Positions 7,088 through 16,721 of a DNA stretch of 39,092 nt are shown piece by piece. Origin of the DNA: Pseudomonadota bacterium (GTDB lineage: Bacteria > Pseudomonadota > Alphaproteobacteria > Sphingomonadales > Sphingomonadaceae); the NCBI GenBank assembly GCA_023432995.1, contig JAEZES010000192.1, positions 1 to 39,092 on the forward strand, written 5' to 3'. Position numbers and translations under genes: made by a program. The stretch's first letter is position 1. Each line of letters starts with the position of its first letter. The notes beneath the pieces are model-generated. The model was not told where the DNA came from. It made no database searches and worked only from the letters and a program-made list of their open reading frames with translations.

Positions 7088-8832
7088 CACACCAGCGCCT
7101 TCGCTTCGTCGTCCATCGTTCCGGCGACCATGTCGCCGTAGAGCAGCATCTCCGTATGCGCCGCGCCGCTCGGGATCATCGGGAAGCAGTTGGCTTCCTT
7201 CGACACCAGGCAGTCGACCATCACCGGCCCGTCGTGCTCGATCATCGCCCTGATGCCGGCGTCGAGGTCGGCCTCGGACTCGATGCGAATACCCTTCCAG
7301 CCGTAGGCCTCGGCCATCTTCACGAAGTCGGGCAGGCTGTCGGAGTACGAGTTCGAGTAGCGGCTCTCGTAGGTCAGCTCCTGCCACTGGCGGACCATCC
7401 CCATGTACTCGTTGTTGAGGATGAACACCTTGATCGGCAGGCGGAACTGGCTGGCGGTGCCCATCTCCTGGATGTTCATCTGGATCGAGGCTTCGCCGGC
7501 GATGTCGATCACCAGCGTGCCGGGATTGCCGAGCTGGGCACCGATCGCGGCCGGCATGCCGTAGCCCATCGTGCCAAGCCCGCCGCTGGTCAGCCACTTG
7601 TTGGGCTTGTCGAACCCGAAATACTGCGCCGCCCACATCTGGTGCTGGCCGACTTCGGTGGTGATGACCGGGTCGTGCTCGCGGGTCAGCGCGAACAGCC
7701 GCTCGACCGCGAGCTGCGGCATGATCGCGCCGTCCCTGCGCCGGGGATAGGCGAGGCTGTCGCGCGAGCGCCACCCGGCGATGCGCGTCTTCCACTCGCC
7801 GAGCTCGAGCGGCTTGCGGCCACCCCAGGCCTCGATCAGCTGGTCGAGCACCGTCGCGCAATCGCCGACGATGCCGAGATCGACCGGGATCACCTTGTTG
7901 ATCGACGCGCGGTCGATATCGATGTGGATCTTTTTCGACCCCGGCGAGAACGCGTCGAGCCGCCCGGTCACGCGGTCGTCGAACCGCGCGCCGATGCAGA
8001 CCATCACGTCGCACTCGTTCATCGCCAGGTTGGCTTCGTAAGTTCCGTGCATGCCGAGCATGCCGAGCCAGTCGGGGTGGTCGGCCGGGAACGCGCCGAG
8101 GCCCATCAGGGTCGAGGTCAGCGGCGCGCCGGTCAGCTTCTGGAACTCGCGCAGCAGCTCGCTCGCCCGCGGGCCGGAGTTGATCACCCCGCCGCCGGTG
8201 TAGAGCACCGGTCGCTCGGCGCGCTCGATCAGCTCGATCGCCTCGGCGATCTCGTCGGGCGCGGCGACCATCCGCGGCAGGTAGCGCTTGGGGCGCTGCG
8301 GCGCGCCGCTGAACATCGGCGCGGTTGCGACCTGGACGTTCTTCGGGATGTCGACCACGACCGGCCCGGGGCGCCCGGTGGTGGCGATCTCGAACGCCTC
8401 GTCGATCGTCGCGGCGAGGTCGGCCGGGTCCTTCACCAGGTAGTTGTGCTTGGTGCAGTGCCGCGTCAGGCCGACCGTGTCGGCTTCCTGGAACGCGTCG
8501 GTGCCGATCAGGTTGGTCGCCACCTGGCCGGTCAGCACCACCAGCGGGATCGAATCCATGAACGCGTCGGCAATGCCGGTGATCGCGTTGGTCGCGCCGG
8601 GGCCCGAGGTCACGAGCACCACGCCCGGCTTGCCGGTCGAGCGCGCGTAGCCCTCCGCGGCATGCGCCGCGCCGGCCTCGTGCCGCACGAGGATGTGGCG
8701 AATGCGATGATCGCCGAACAGCTCGTCGTAGATCGGCAGCACCGCGCCGCCGGGATAGCCGAACACGAACTCGACTCCCTGTCGAACCAGGCTCTCCACC
8801 AATATCGCAGCGCCGCTGCGTTCCTCGGACAC
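7087..8832 (-). CDS. ilvB: Acetolactate synthase large (catalytic) subunit
   Basis: This thiamine-diphosphate enzyme makes 2-acetolactate from two pyruvates (or 2-aceto-2-hydroxybutyrate from pyruvate and 2-ketobutyrate). The 581 residues contain the FGYPGGAVLPIYDEL N-terminal signature and the glutamate-bearing HILVRHEAGAAHAAEGYA segment. The C-terminal cofactor region reads GEASIQMNIQEMGTASQ, a GEA variant of the more usual GD-containing motif. The GTG at 8832 is chosen because AGGAGG lies 8 bases before it. Longer upstream frames have no such site. A Rho-independent-type hairpin with a U-tract abuts this ribosome-binding site. Confidence 0.95.
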   Translation of the reverse strand: MSEERSGAAILVESLVRQGVEFVFGYPGGAVLPIYDELFGDHRIRHILVRHEAGAAHAAEGYARSTGKPGVVLVTSGPGATNAITGIADAFMDSIPLVVLTGQVATNLIGTDAFQEADTVGLTRHCTKHNYLVKDPADLAATIDEAFEIATTGRPGPVVVDIPKNVQVATAPMFSGAPQRPKRYLPRMVAAPDEIAEAIELIERAERPVLYTGGGVINSGPRASELLREFQKLTGAPLTSTLMGLGAFPADHPDWLGMLGMHGTYEANLAMNECDVMVCIGARFDDRVTGRLDAFSPGSKKIHIDIDRASINKVIPVDLGIVGDCATVLDQLIEAWGGRKPLELGEWKTRIAGWRSRDSLAYPRRRDGAIMPQLAVERLFALTREHDPVITTEVGQHQMWAAQYFGFDKPNKWLTSGGLGTMGYGMPAAIGAQLGNPGTLVIDIAGEASIQMNIQEMGTASQFRLPIKVFILNNEYMGMVRQWQELTYESRYSNSYSDSLPDFVKMAEAYGWKGIRIESEADLDAGIRAMIEHDGPVMVDCLVSKEANCFPMIPSGAAHTEMLLYGDMVAGTMDDEAKALV

Positions 8833-8847
8833 GGTCGTCACCTCCTG

Positions 8848-8883
8848 AAAAAGACGGACCCGGCGCGATTGCCTCGCGCCGGG
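8848..8883 (-). terminator. Intrinsic terminator or attenuator just before ilvB
   Basis: On the minus strand a perfect 10-bp stem (8883-8874 with 8868-8859, loop of 5) is followed closely by a TCTTTTT run ending at 8848. The ilvB Shine-Dalgarno begins 2 bases later, so no promoter fits between them. Either this terminates miaA transcripts leakily, or it is an attenuator read through under need. An alternative 7-bp pairing (8916-8922 with 8879-8885) would block it. A TTGACA at 8959-8954 could be the -35 of a promoter serving it. Confidence 0.65.
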
Positions 8884-8950
8884 CCGCTTCCTCTCCAAAA
8901 ACTCGCCAGCCCCGTGGCCCGGTCGGAGTGCGCGTAAGCGACAGGATATG

Positions 8951-9917
8951 TCATGTCAACCCTAAATGACAGAATAAAATTTCAAAGAGATTGCGTGCGT
9001 CGTAACTTTGCAACGCCTCTCTTGGCCAATGTTCCGGGGGCTGGCGACGGAACCAGGTGTACTGGCGCTTGGCGTAGTTGCGCGTCGCCTGCTGTCCGCG
9101 CGCCAGCGCCTCGTCGCGCGACCAGTCGCCGCGCAGCCAGCCGGCGACCTCGGGCACGCCGATCGCGCGCATGACGGGGAGGGCGGGATCGAGCCCGCGG
9201 CCGAGCAGCGCCGCGACCTCCTCAGCCGCTCCGCTGTCGAGCATCCGCTCGAATCGCCGGTCGCAACGGGCATAGAGTTCCTCCCGTTCGGGCAGCAGCA
9301 CCAGCGGGAACAGCTCGATCGCCGGGCCGATGCCGCCAGTGCGCTCAGCCTGCCAGGCGGCGAGCGGCCTGCCGGTCGAACGCACGACTTCGAGCGCGCG
9401 GGCGATTCGCGAGGTGTCGCCCGGATTGAGCGCGGCGGCCCTGTCCGGATCCTCGACCTGCAGCGCGGCGTAGCCTTCGGCCACCGGCAGCGCGCGCACG
9501 GCGGCACGGATCGCCGGGTCGATCGGCGGCACCGGTGCGATCCCGTCGAGCAGCGTGCGCAGATAGAGCCCTGTCCCGCCGACGAGGATCGGCACCGCGC
9601 CCGCCCGCTGCGCCGTCTCGATCTCGCGCTTCGCTGCCGCAGCCCAGTCGGCCGCCGAGCAAGCTACTGCGCCATCCCAGGTCCCGAACAGCCGGTGTTC
9701 GACGCCGTGCATCTCCGCCTCGTTCGGCCTGGCGCTCAGCACCCTGAGGTCGCGGTAGACCTGGGCGCTGTCGGCGTTGATCACCACGCCGCGCGATCCG
9801 CGCCGCGCCAGCTCGAGCGCCAGCTCGACCGCCAGATCGCTCTTGCCGCTCGCGGTCGGCCCTGCAATGAGCGCGACCGCTCTCGAGCTCGTCGAGAGGT
9901 GATCCGGAGATTGCCCG

Positions 9918-9925
<8 letters not shown>
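8951..9925 (-). CDS. miaA: tRNA dimethylallyltransferase
   Basis: MiaA adds a dimethylallyl group to A37 of tRNAs that read codons starting with U. The 324-residue protein has the P-loop GPTASGKSD at about residues 22-30, the NADSAQVYRDL substrate segment, PILVGGTGLYLRTL, and the C-terminal QATRNYAKRQYTWFRRQ helix, all typical. The ATG at 9925 is the only reasonable start before the P-loop. Its start region overlaps the divergent serB start by 8 bases. Downstream, 118 bases away, is ilvB on the same strand. Confidence 0.95.
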
Positions 9926-10802
<877 letters not shown>

Positions 10803-10805
10803 GGC

Positions 10806-12068
10806 CTACGCGGCCAGGGCCGCCACCGGCCCTCTTCGCATCGGCTCCCACTGCCACCGCGCGAGGCAGCGCCAGGCCCATTCGAACGGGCCGTAGCGGT
10901 AGCGGTCGAGCCACCACTTCGACCACAGCAGCATCAGCGCCCAAACCGGCGGCACGATCAGCCACGCCTCGCCGCGCGACAGTTCGCCGTAAAGCCCCAG
11001 GAAGGTGCCCGAGAACAGCAGCGTACCGATCACCGTCGCGCCGAGGTAGTTGGTGAACGCCGCGCGGCCGACCGCGGCCAGGCGCTCGGCCAGCGCGCCG
11101 CGGCTGCTGAACAGGAGGATGAACAGCGCCGCATAGCCGAGCGCGCCCACCGGGTGCAGCGGCGAGGCGAGGGTGAAGATCCACAGGTAGTAGACCTCGG
11201 GGGCAAAGTCGGCCCGCAGCGTCAGGTAGGCGCCGATCGCGTGCACCGTGAGGTCGAGCCCAAGGCAGGCCGCGGCGACGATCGCGTAGCGACGCCGGCT
11301 CCAGGCCCCGGTCAGGAAGCCGCTCTTGTACGCGGCGATGCCGATCACCATCAGCATCAGCGTCTCAGGCCCGTAACCGAGCAATCCCTGCCACGGCCGC
11401 CAGGCGGCGTCGCCGGTGAGCTGGCCGCGCAAATGCGCCGCGACGCTGGCGTGCTTGGCCTTGTCGCGCGCGATCACCTCCTGCTGTTCGGCCGGGCTCG
11501 GTTCCTCGAGCAGTTCCGCGACCGCCTTACGCTCCTCGGCGGTGGCTTCGGGCGCGCGGCCGGCCTCGAGCTTGGCCAGTTGCTCGTAGGTCTGGACGAA
11601 CCCCGGCACCTGCTGGAACGCCAGCAGGCCCAGCGCGATCAGCAGCAGCCATTTCTCGCGCAGCCGCCAGAACACGAACGCGACCATTCCGACGACCGCG
11701 TAGTTCACCAGGATGTCGCCCCACCACAGCAGGTAATAGTGGATCACGCCGAACAGCAGCAGCACGATCATCCGCGGGTAATGCACCTTCCATCCGGCCC
11801 GCCCGGCGGCGACCGCGCGCTCGACCACGAGCGTCAGCGAGGCTCCGAACAGGATCGAGAACAGGCTGCGGAAACGGCCATCGACGAAGATCGAGTTGAG
11901 CGTCCACATGACTCGGTCGCCGAGGCCGTCGAAGCCGTACTCCGGAGGGTAGAAATAGGCCTGCTCGAGCATCGCCATGCCGACGACGTTGACCGAGAAG
12001 ATGCCCATCACCGCGATCCCGCGGATCAGGTCGAGCGAAAAGATCCGCTCCGCCGAAGTCGTTGCCAT
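10806..12068 (-). CDS. DUF418 (YeiB-type) integral membrane protein
   Basis: A 420-residue multi-spanning membrane protein. It opens with ERIFSLDLIRGIAVMGIFSVN, the usual start of DUF418/YeiB proteins, followed by SLFSILFGASLTLVVERA. The C-terminal half carries the DUF418 domain (GALGYAALFILLF, AFTNYLGATVIGTLLF, WALMLLWSKWWLDRYRYGPFEWAWR). About ten hydrophobic segments are visible, with a charged cytoplasmic loop around residues 165-225 rich in Glu, Ala and Lys. The function of DUF418 proteins is not established; a transport or acyl-transfer role has been suggested from similarity. Its stop is 3 bases from the convergent serB stop. Confidence 0.88.
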   Translation of the reverse strand: MATTSAERIFSLDLIRGIAVMGIFSVNVVGMAMLEQAYFYPPEYGFDGLGDRVMWTLNSIFVDGRFRSLFSILFGASLTLVVERAVAAGRAGWKVHYPRMIVLLLFGVIHYYLLWWGDILVNYAVVGMVAFVFWRLREKWLLLIALGLLAFQQVPGFVQTYEQLAKLEAGRAPEATAEERKAVAELLEEPSPAEQQEVIARDKAKHASVAAHLRGQLTGDAAWRPWQGLLGYGPETLMLMVIGIAAYKSGFLTGAWSRRRYAIVAAACLGLDLTVHAIGAYLTLRADFAPEVYYLWIFTLASPLHPVGALGYAALFILLFSSRGALAERLAAVGRAAFTNYLGATVIGTLLFSGTFLGLYGELSRGEAWLIVPPVWALMLLWSKWWLDRYRYGPFEWAWRCLARWQWEPMRRGPVAALAA

Positions 12069-12147
12069 GCGCAGTCCCCCCTTCGGCCGCGAAGCCTAGA
12101 CACCCGCGGGCGCCGGCGCGAGGGGGGCCGAACGCCGTTCGACGATT

Positions 12148-12594
12148 TCAATTGAAACTTGGTCGGACGATGCCGCGCCGGGCGATCCAGGCGATCGGCA
12201 GACCGACGCACAGGCAATGCGAGAACAGCTGCCGCGCAATCGGCATGAACTCGCTCGGCGTCCGGTAGGAGTCCCAGCGCAGCGGGAGCACGATCCAGTA
12301 CATCACCAGCCACAGGGCCACGCCGTAGAGTAGCCCGGCGACCGGCCAGTAGCGGTTGAGCGCGGGAATGCGGACCGCGGCTGTCACGTAAGCCGACACC
12401 ATCGCGGCCATGAGGGCAAAGTGCGTCAACAGCCCGAGCGCCGGACCGGCCGGGCCTTGCGCCAGGGTGTCGCCGAACGGGCCGCTGGCGACGGTGCGCA
12501 GGACCAGCCCGACGGTGCCGGTGAACACGAACGCGGAGACGATGTCGAGCGTGCCGGCGACCAGCGTCGCCCAGGCGATGGTCCGTCCCGTCAT
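12148..12594 (-). CDS. Small four-helix membrane protein, function unknown
   Basis: A 148-residue hydrophobic protein with four predicted membrane segments: residues about 5-30, 50-75, 82-105 and 120-138. It starts MTGRTIAWATLVAGTLDIVS. The ATG at 12594 is preferred because GGGAGAG lies just upstream and the hydrophobic region starts there. An earlier in-frame ATG would add 13 residues. I do not recognise a named family. Similar 4-helix proteins are common in proteobacteria and lack known function. It lies between the DUF418 gene (79 bases downstream) and the DUF3052 pseudogene, all on the minus strand. Confidence 0.7.
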   Translation of the reverse strand: MTGRTIAWATLVAGTLDIVSAFVFTGTVGLVLRTVASGPFGDTLAQGPAGPALGLLTHFALMAAMVSAYVTAAVRIPALNRYWPVAGLLYGVALWLVMYWIVLPLRWDSYRTPSEFMPIARQLFSHCLCVGLPIAWIARRGIVRPSFN

Positions 12595-12685
12595 GGCCGG
12601 CTCTCCCTCGGACAAGACAGGACTTTGGCGCACGACGGGTGGCGAAACAAGTTGCGCCAGGCGAGGAGGACGGGACCCCGGGAAT

Positions 12686-13049
12686 TCAGCGCAGGGCCTT
12701 GCGGATGACCAGTTTCAGTTCGGACCAGACCGCGTGACCTCGCGGATCACCGCCTCGGTGATGTCGGTCGGAAGCTTGGCGGCCTTCTTCGGCCAGCCGG
12801 CCCAGACCACGCCGTCGGGTGCCAGCCTCGTCCGCAAGTCCGTCAGCAGACGCTCCAGCTCGGCGCATCGGTCACGAACAGCAGCGCGGCCTCGTGTCCG
12901 GCTGTGGGCGAACCCTGCTCCACCACGCCGGCTCCGCCGATCTCGGCGCGCACGCTGTCGGGCATCGCGTGGAACCAGGCCGACTGCCCGGCCGTGAGCC
13001 CCGCGCTTCGTCACCAGCGGCGTGCGGAGTAGCCCGCCGCCGCCGCCAC
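12686..13049 (-). pseudogene. DUF3052 family pseudogene with several frameshifts
   Basis: Stitching frames together recovers a DUF3052-like protein. The pieces in order are GYS, TPLVTK, GLTAGQSAWFHAMPDSVRA, EAALLFVTDAP, ELERLLTDLRTRLAPDGV, VWAGWPKKAAKLPTDITEA, and the ending WSELKLVIRKALR. Frame changes occur near 13030, 13008 and 12874. A deletion of roughly 40 bases seems to remove the segment before WSELK, near 12730. The candidate GTG start at 13049 lies 3 bases after the purL stop, so it was probably the last gene of a purL transcript. No continuous frame spans it. DUF3052 has no established function. Confidence 0.8.
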
Positions 13050-13051
13050 GC

Positions 13052-15289
13052 TCAGGCTTCCATCCAGTCGCGAAAGAAGCTCTCGTACGCGTCCCGCAGC
13101 GCGCTCAGCCTGACGCCGAACAGGCTGTCGCCACCGACCGTGCCCACGCGGCGCACGCCCGACGAGGCGGTGTCGGCATTGCGGGTGCCCTTGGCGAGCT
13201 GGGCCTGGAACGCGGCCACGTCGGGAACGGTCACGAGGTAGCGGCCCTGGTCTTCGCCGAACCACCAGGCGGCAGGCGAATAGTCGGGATGCGCCTCGAC
13301 TTCGGCGCCGAGCCCGCCGGCCAGCGCCATCTCGGCCAGCGCCACCGCGAGGCCGCCGTCCGACACGTCGTGCACCGCGCTGACCAGCCCGGCCGCGATC
13401 AGCTCGCGGACGAATTCGCCCGAGTTCTTCTCAAGGGTCAGGTCGACCGGCGGCGCGTCGCCGGCCTCGCGGCCGTGGATCTCGCGCAGCCACAGCGACT
13501 GGCCGAGGTGGCCGCGCTGGCCGACCGGGGTCGCCCACGGCTCGGAACCGATCAGGTAGATCGCCTCGCCCGCGGCCTTGAAGCCGATCGTCGCCATCCG
13601 GCCGTAATCGCTCATCAGCCCGACGCCGCCGATCGCCGGGGTCGGCAGGATCGCCGAGCCGCCGCCGGTCGCCTTGCTCTCGTTGTAGAGCGAGACGTTG
13701 CCCGAGACGATCGGGTAGTCGAGCACCTGGCAGGCGGCGGCCATGCCCTCGAGGCAGCCGACGATCTGGGCCATGATTTCGGGTCGCTGCGGGTTGGCGA
13801 AATTGAGGCAATTGGTGATCGCCAGCGGCTTGGCGCCGACAGCTGAGATGTTGCGGTAGGTTTCGGCGACCGCCTGCTTGCCGCCCTCGTAGGGGTCAGC
13901 GTAGCAGTAGCGCGGGGTGCAGTCGGTGCTCATGGCGAGCGCCTTGCGGGTGCCGTGGACGCGCACGACCGCGGCATCGCCGCCCGACAGCTGCAGCGTG
14001 TCGGCGCCGACCTGGCTGTCGTACTGCTGCCAGATCCACGCCCGGCTGGCGAGGTCGGGCACAGCCAGCAGCTTCAGCAGGTCGGACCCGACGTCGGCCG
14101 TGTCGGGCACTTCGCCGAGCGGTTCGACCTTCGCCCACGCCTTGTACGCCTCGCGATCGACGTGCGGCCGGTCGTACAGCGGGGCTTCGTCGGCGAGGGG
14201 GGCGAGGGGGATGTCGGCGACGACTTCGCCGTTCCACTCGAGCACCATGTGCCCGGTGTCGGTCACTTCGCCGATCACCGCGAAGTCGAGCTCCCACTTG
14301 CGGAAGATCGCCTCGGCCTCGGCCTCGCGGCCGGGCTTGAGCACCATCAGCATCCGCTCCTGGCTCTCGGAGAGCATCATCTCGTAGGGCGTCATGCCTT
14401 CCTCGCGGCACGGCACCTTGTTCATGTCGAGGCGGATACCCGCGCCCCCCTTCGAGGCCATCTCGACCGACGATGAGGTCAGGCCGGCGGCACCCATGTC
14501 CTGGATGGCCACGATCGCGTCGGTCGCCATCAGTTCGAGGCAGGCCTCGATCAGCAGCTTCTCGGTGAAGGGGTCGCCGACCTGCACGGTCGGGCGTTTC
14601 TCCTCGGAGTCTTCGGCGAAATCGGCGCTGGCCATCGTCGCGCCGTGGATGCCGTCGCGGCCGGTCTTGGAGCCGACGTAGACGATCGGATTGCCGACGC
14701 CGGTCGCGGCGGAATAGAAGATCTTGTCCTGCTCAGCGACGCCGACGGTCATCGCGTTGACGAGGATGTTGCCGTCGTAGGCCTTGTGAAAGTTGGTCTC
14801 GCCGCCGACCGTGGGCACGCCGACGCAGTTGCCGTAGCCGCCGATGCCTGCGACCACACCCTGCACGAGATGTTTCATCTTCGGGTGCTCGGGGCGGCCG
14901 AAGCGCAGCGCGTTGAGGTTGGCCACCGGACGCGCGCCCATCGTGAACACGTCGCGCAGAATCCCGCCGACCCCGGTCGCGGCACCCTGATAGGGCTCGA
15001 TGTAGCTCGGGTGGTTGTGGCTCTCCATCTTGAAGATCGCTGCCTGCCCGTCACCGATGTCGATCACCCCGGCGTTCTCGCCCGGGCCCTGGATCACCCA
15101 CGGGGCCGAGGTCGGCAGCTTCTTCAGGTGCACGCGGCTCGACTTGTACGAGCAATGCTCGGACCACATGACCGAGAAAATGCCGAGCTCGACCAGGTTG
15201 GGCTCGCGTCCCATTGCCTTGAGGACGTGCTCGTATTCCTCGGGGCTGAGGCCGTGCTGCTCGACGATTTCGGGAGTGATCTCGGACAT
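13052..15289 (-). CDS. purL: Phosphoribosylformylglycinamidine synthase subunit PurL
   Basis: PurL is the ATP-dependent synthetase subunit of the enzyme that makes FGAM from FGAR in purine synthesis. It works with PurQ (glutaminase) and PurS, which are not in this window. The 745-residue protein contains VMWSEHCSYKSSRVHLK, the FKMESHNHPSYIEPYQGAATG nucleotide and metal segment, DMGAAGLTSSSVEMA, and VSAVHDVSDGGLAVALAEMA near the end. The ATG at 15289 gives MSEITPEIVEQHGLSPEEYE, as in homologues. A much longer upstream frame is an artefact of a stop-free non-coding stretch. The DUF3052 pseudogene follows 2 bases later. Confidence 0.96.
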   Translation of the reverse strand: MSEITPEIVEQHGLSPEEYEHVLKAMGREPNLVELGIFSVMWSEHCSYKSSRVHLKKLPTSAPWVIQGPGENAGVIDIGDGQAAIFKMESHNHPSYIEPYQGAATGVGGILRDVFTMGARPVANLNALRFGRPEHPKMKHLVQGVVAGIGGYGNCVGVPTVGGETNFHKAYDGNILVNAMTVGVAEQDKIFYSAATGVGNPIVYVGSKTGRDGIHGATMASADFAEDSEEKRPTVQVGDPFTEKLLIEACLELMATDAIVAIQDMGAAGLTSSSVEMASKGGAGIRLDMNKVPCREEGMTPYEMMLSESQERMLMVLKPGREAEAEAIFRKWELDFAVIGEVTDTGHMVLEWNGEVVADIPLAPLADEAPLYDRPHVDREAYKAWAKVEPLGEVPDTADVGSDLLKLLAVPDLASRAWIWQQYDSQVGADTLQLSGGDAAVVRVHGTRKALAMSTDCTPRYCYADPYEGGKQAVAETYRNISAVGAKPLAITNCLNFANPQRPEIMAQIVGCLEGMAAACQVLDYPIVSGNVSLYNESKATGGGSAILPTPAIGGVGLMSDYGRMATIGFKAAGEAIYLIGSEPWATPVGQRGHLGQSLWLREIHGREAGDAPPVDLTLEKNSGEFVRELIAAGLVSAVHDVSDGGLAVALAEMALAGGLGAEVEAHPDYSPAAWWFGEDQGRYLVTVPDVAAFQAQLAKGTRNADTASSGVRRVGTVGGDSLFGVRLSALRDAYESFFRDWMEA

Positions 15290-15359
15290 GGCTGGCCCGT
15301 TAGCGTTGGCGGGCGCCGAGCGCCAGCCTGCTTGGATTCGGTGCGAAGCAGCAGGAATA

Positions 15360-15452
15360 TTTTCGCACGAAGACACGAAGGCACGTAGATGGCCCTGAGC
15401 CGTCGGACTCTGCGGGCGGGGCTTTTGGCGTCTTTGTGTCTTTGTGCGAAAA
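15360..15452. repeat. Inverted repeat with TTTCGCAC-AAGACAC-AAG arms
   Basis: Left arm 15360-15382 reads TTTTCGCACGAAGACACGAA followed by GGC. The right arm 15430-15452 is its complement with three differences, each a G/A change that would remain G-U paired in RNA. The arms flank about 47 bases without a gene. This lies in the 266-base gap between purL and xseB, where I see no coding sequence. Similar AAGACAC-type repeats occur in many environmental genomes. Confidence 0.75.
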
Positions 15453-15555
15453 CCTTGCGGCTTTGCCGCGGGAGTGGATGGCCGCGGCTCGCGGCAGCCA
15501 ATCCAACCAAGGCGCCGCGCTTGACCCTCGCGCGCATCACCGCCACACCGCGTGC

Positions 15556-15804
15556 ATGGACGAGACAGGCCCCGACCTTGCCGCGATGACTTTCGAGCAG
15601 GCGTTGCGCGCGCTCGAGGACGTGGTGCGCCGGCTCGAGAGCGGCGAAGTGCCGCTCGAGGAATCGATCGGGCTTTACGAACGAGGCGAAGCGCTACGGC
15701 GGCACTGCCAGTCGCGGCTCGACGCGGCACAGGCGCGGATCGACAAGATCGTCGCGGGGCCCGACGGCCAGGCCAGCGCGACCGTGCCGTTCGACGCCGG
15801 CTGA
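15556..15804 (+). CDS. xseB: Exodeoxyribonuclease VII small subunit
   Basis: An 82-residue protein of the XseB family. It contains MTFEQALRALEDVVRRLESG, then EVPLEESIGLYERGEALRRHC, the paired helices typical of the small subunit. It assembles in several copies on XseA to form exonuclease VII, which degrades single-stranded DNA. The XseA partner is not in the window. It lies 11 bases upstream of ispA, an arrangement common in proteobacteria. Confidence 0.94.
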   Translation: MDETGPDLAAMTFEQALRALEDVVRRLESGEVPLEESIGLYERGEALRRHCQSRLDAAQARIDKIVAGPDGQASATVPFDAG

Positions 15805-15815
15805 GAGCGGCCGCG

Positions 15816-16721
15816 ATGGGCCTCGTCCTTGCCGACGACCTGCTCGGGCGCGCACTGCACCGAATTCAGGGCGAGGTCGACCAGATGTTCGACGCGATGC
15901 TGCCGGTGCCCGACGACGGTCGCCAACGCCTGGTCCTCGCGATGCGTCATGCGGCGATTGGCGGCGGCAAGCGCGTGCGCCCCCTGCTGCTGGTGACGAC
16001 CGCCGAGATCTACGGTGCATCGCACAGCGCGGCGCTCAGGGCCGGCTGCGCGATCGAGGCGATCCACGCCTATTCGCTGGTCCACGACGATCTGCCGTGC
16101 ATGGACGACGACGCGATGCGCCACGGCAAGCCGACCGTCCACCGCGCGTTCGACGTCGCCACCGCGGTCCTCGCCGGCGACGCATTGCACGCGCTGGCGT
16201 TCGAGATCCTGGCGATGCCCGAGGTCAGCGCGGACCCGTTCGTGCGCGCCGAACTGGTCAGCGCACTGGCCGCCGCCAGCGGGTGGAACGGCATGGCCGG
16301 CGGTCAGATGATGGACATCGCGGCCGAAGGGGCCGAGTCCGACGTGCACATGATCACGCGTCTGCAGCAGCTCAAGACCGGAGCGCTGCTCGGCGCCGCG
16401 GTCGAGATGGGCGCGATCCTCGGCAAGGTGCCCGACGAGGGGCGGAGCCACCTGCGCGCCTACGCGCGTGATATCGGCCTCGCGTTCCAGATCGCCGACG
16501 ACCTGCTCGACCACGAGGGCGACGAGCGCAAGGCCGGCAAGGCGCTGCGCAAGGACGCCGGCAAGGGCAAGGCGACCTTCGTCTCGCTGATGGGCGCCGA
16601 CCAGGCGCGGCAGCAGGCCCGCGCGCTGAGCGACCAGGCGATCGGCCACCTCAAGGGCCACGGCGAGGAAGCCGACGTCCTGCGCGCGCTGGCGCGGTTC
16701 GTGGTGGAGCGGGAGAGTTGA
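15816..16721 (+). CDS. ispA: Farnesyl diphosphate synthase
   Basis: A 301-residue trans-polyprenyl synthase that joins two isopentenyl diphosphates to dimethylallyl diphosphate to make farnesyl diphosphate. The first Asp-rich motif lies in VHDDLPCMDDDAMRHGKPT (about residues 89-107), with the DDxxxxD spacing of bacterial IspA. The second is FQIADDLLDHEGD near residue 228. GGGKRVRPLLL near residue 49 binds the substrate diphosphate. Farnesyl diphosphate feeds undecaprenol, quinone and carotenoid synthesis. Its TGA overlaps the TTG of the following small lipoprotein gene. Confidence 0.95.
   Translation: MGLVLADDLLGRALHRIQGEVDQMFDAMLPVPDDGRQRLVLAMRHAAIGGGKRVRPLLLVTTAEIYGASHSAALRAGCAIEAIHAYSLVHDDLPCMDDDAMRHGKPTVHRAFDVATAVLAGDALHALAFEILAMPEVSADPFVRAELVSALAAASGWNGMAGGQMMDIAAEGAESDVHMITRLQQLKTGALLGAAVEMGAILGKVPDEGRSHLRAYARDIGLAFQIADDLLDHEGDERKAGKALRKDAGKGKATFVSLMGADQARQQARALSDQAIGHLKGHGEEADVLRALARFVVERES

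Noticed and set aside
7156..8937. A 593-codon plus-strand frame opposite ilvB
   Set aside because: The minus-strand ilvB is clear, and the plus frame has the Arg/His/Gly-rich composition of a shadow.
15290..15730. An N-terminal extension of PurL beyond 15289
   Set aside because: The additional 147 residues are Arg-rich, without similarity to PurL, and cover the inverted repeat and xseB start.
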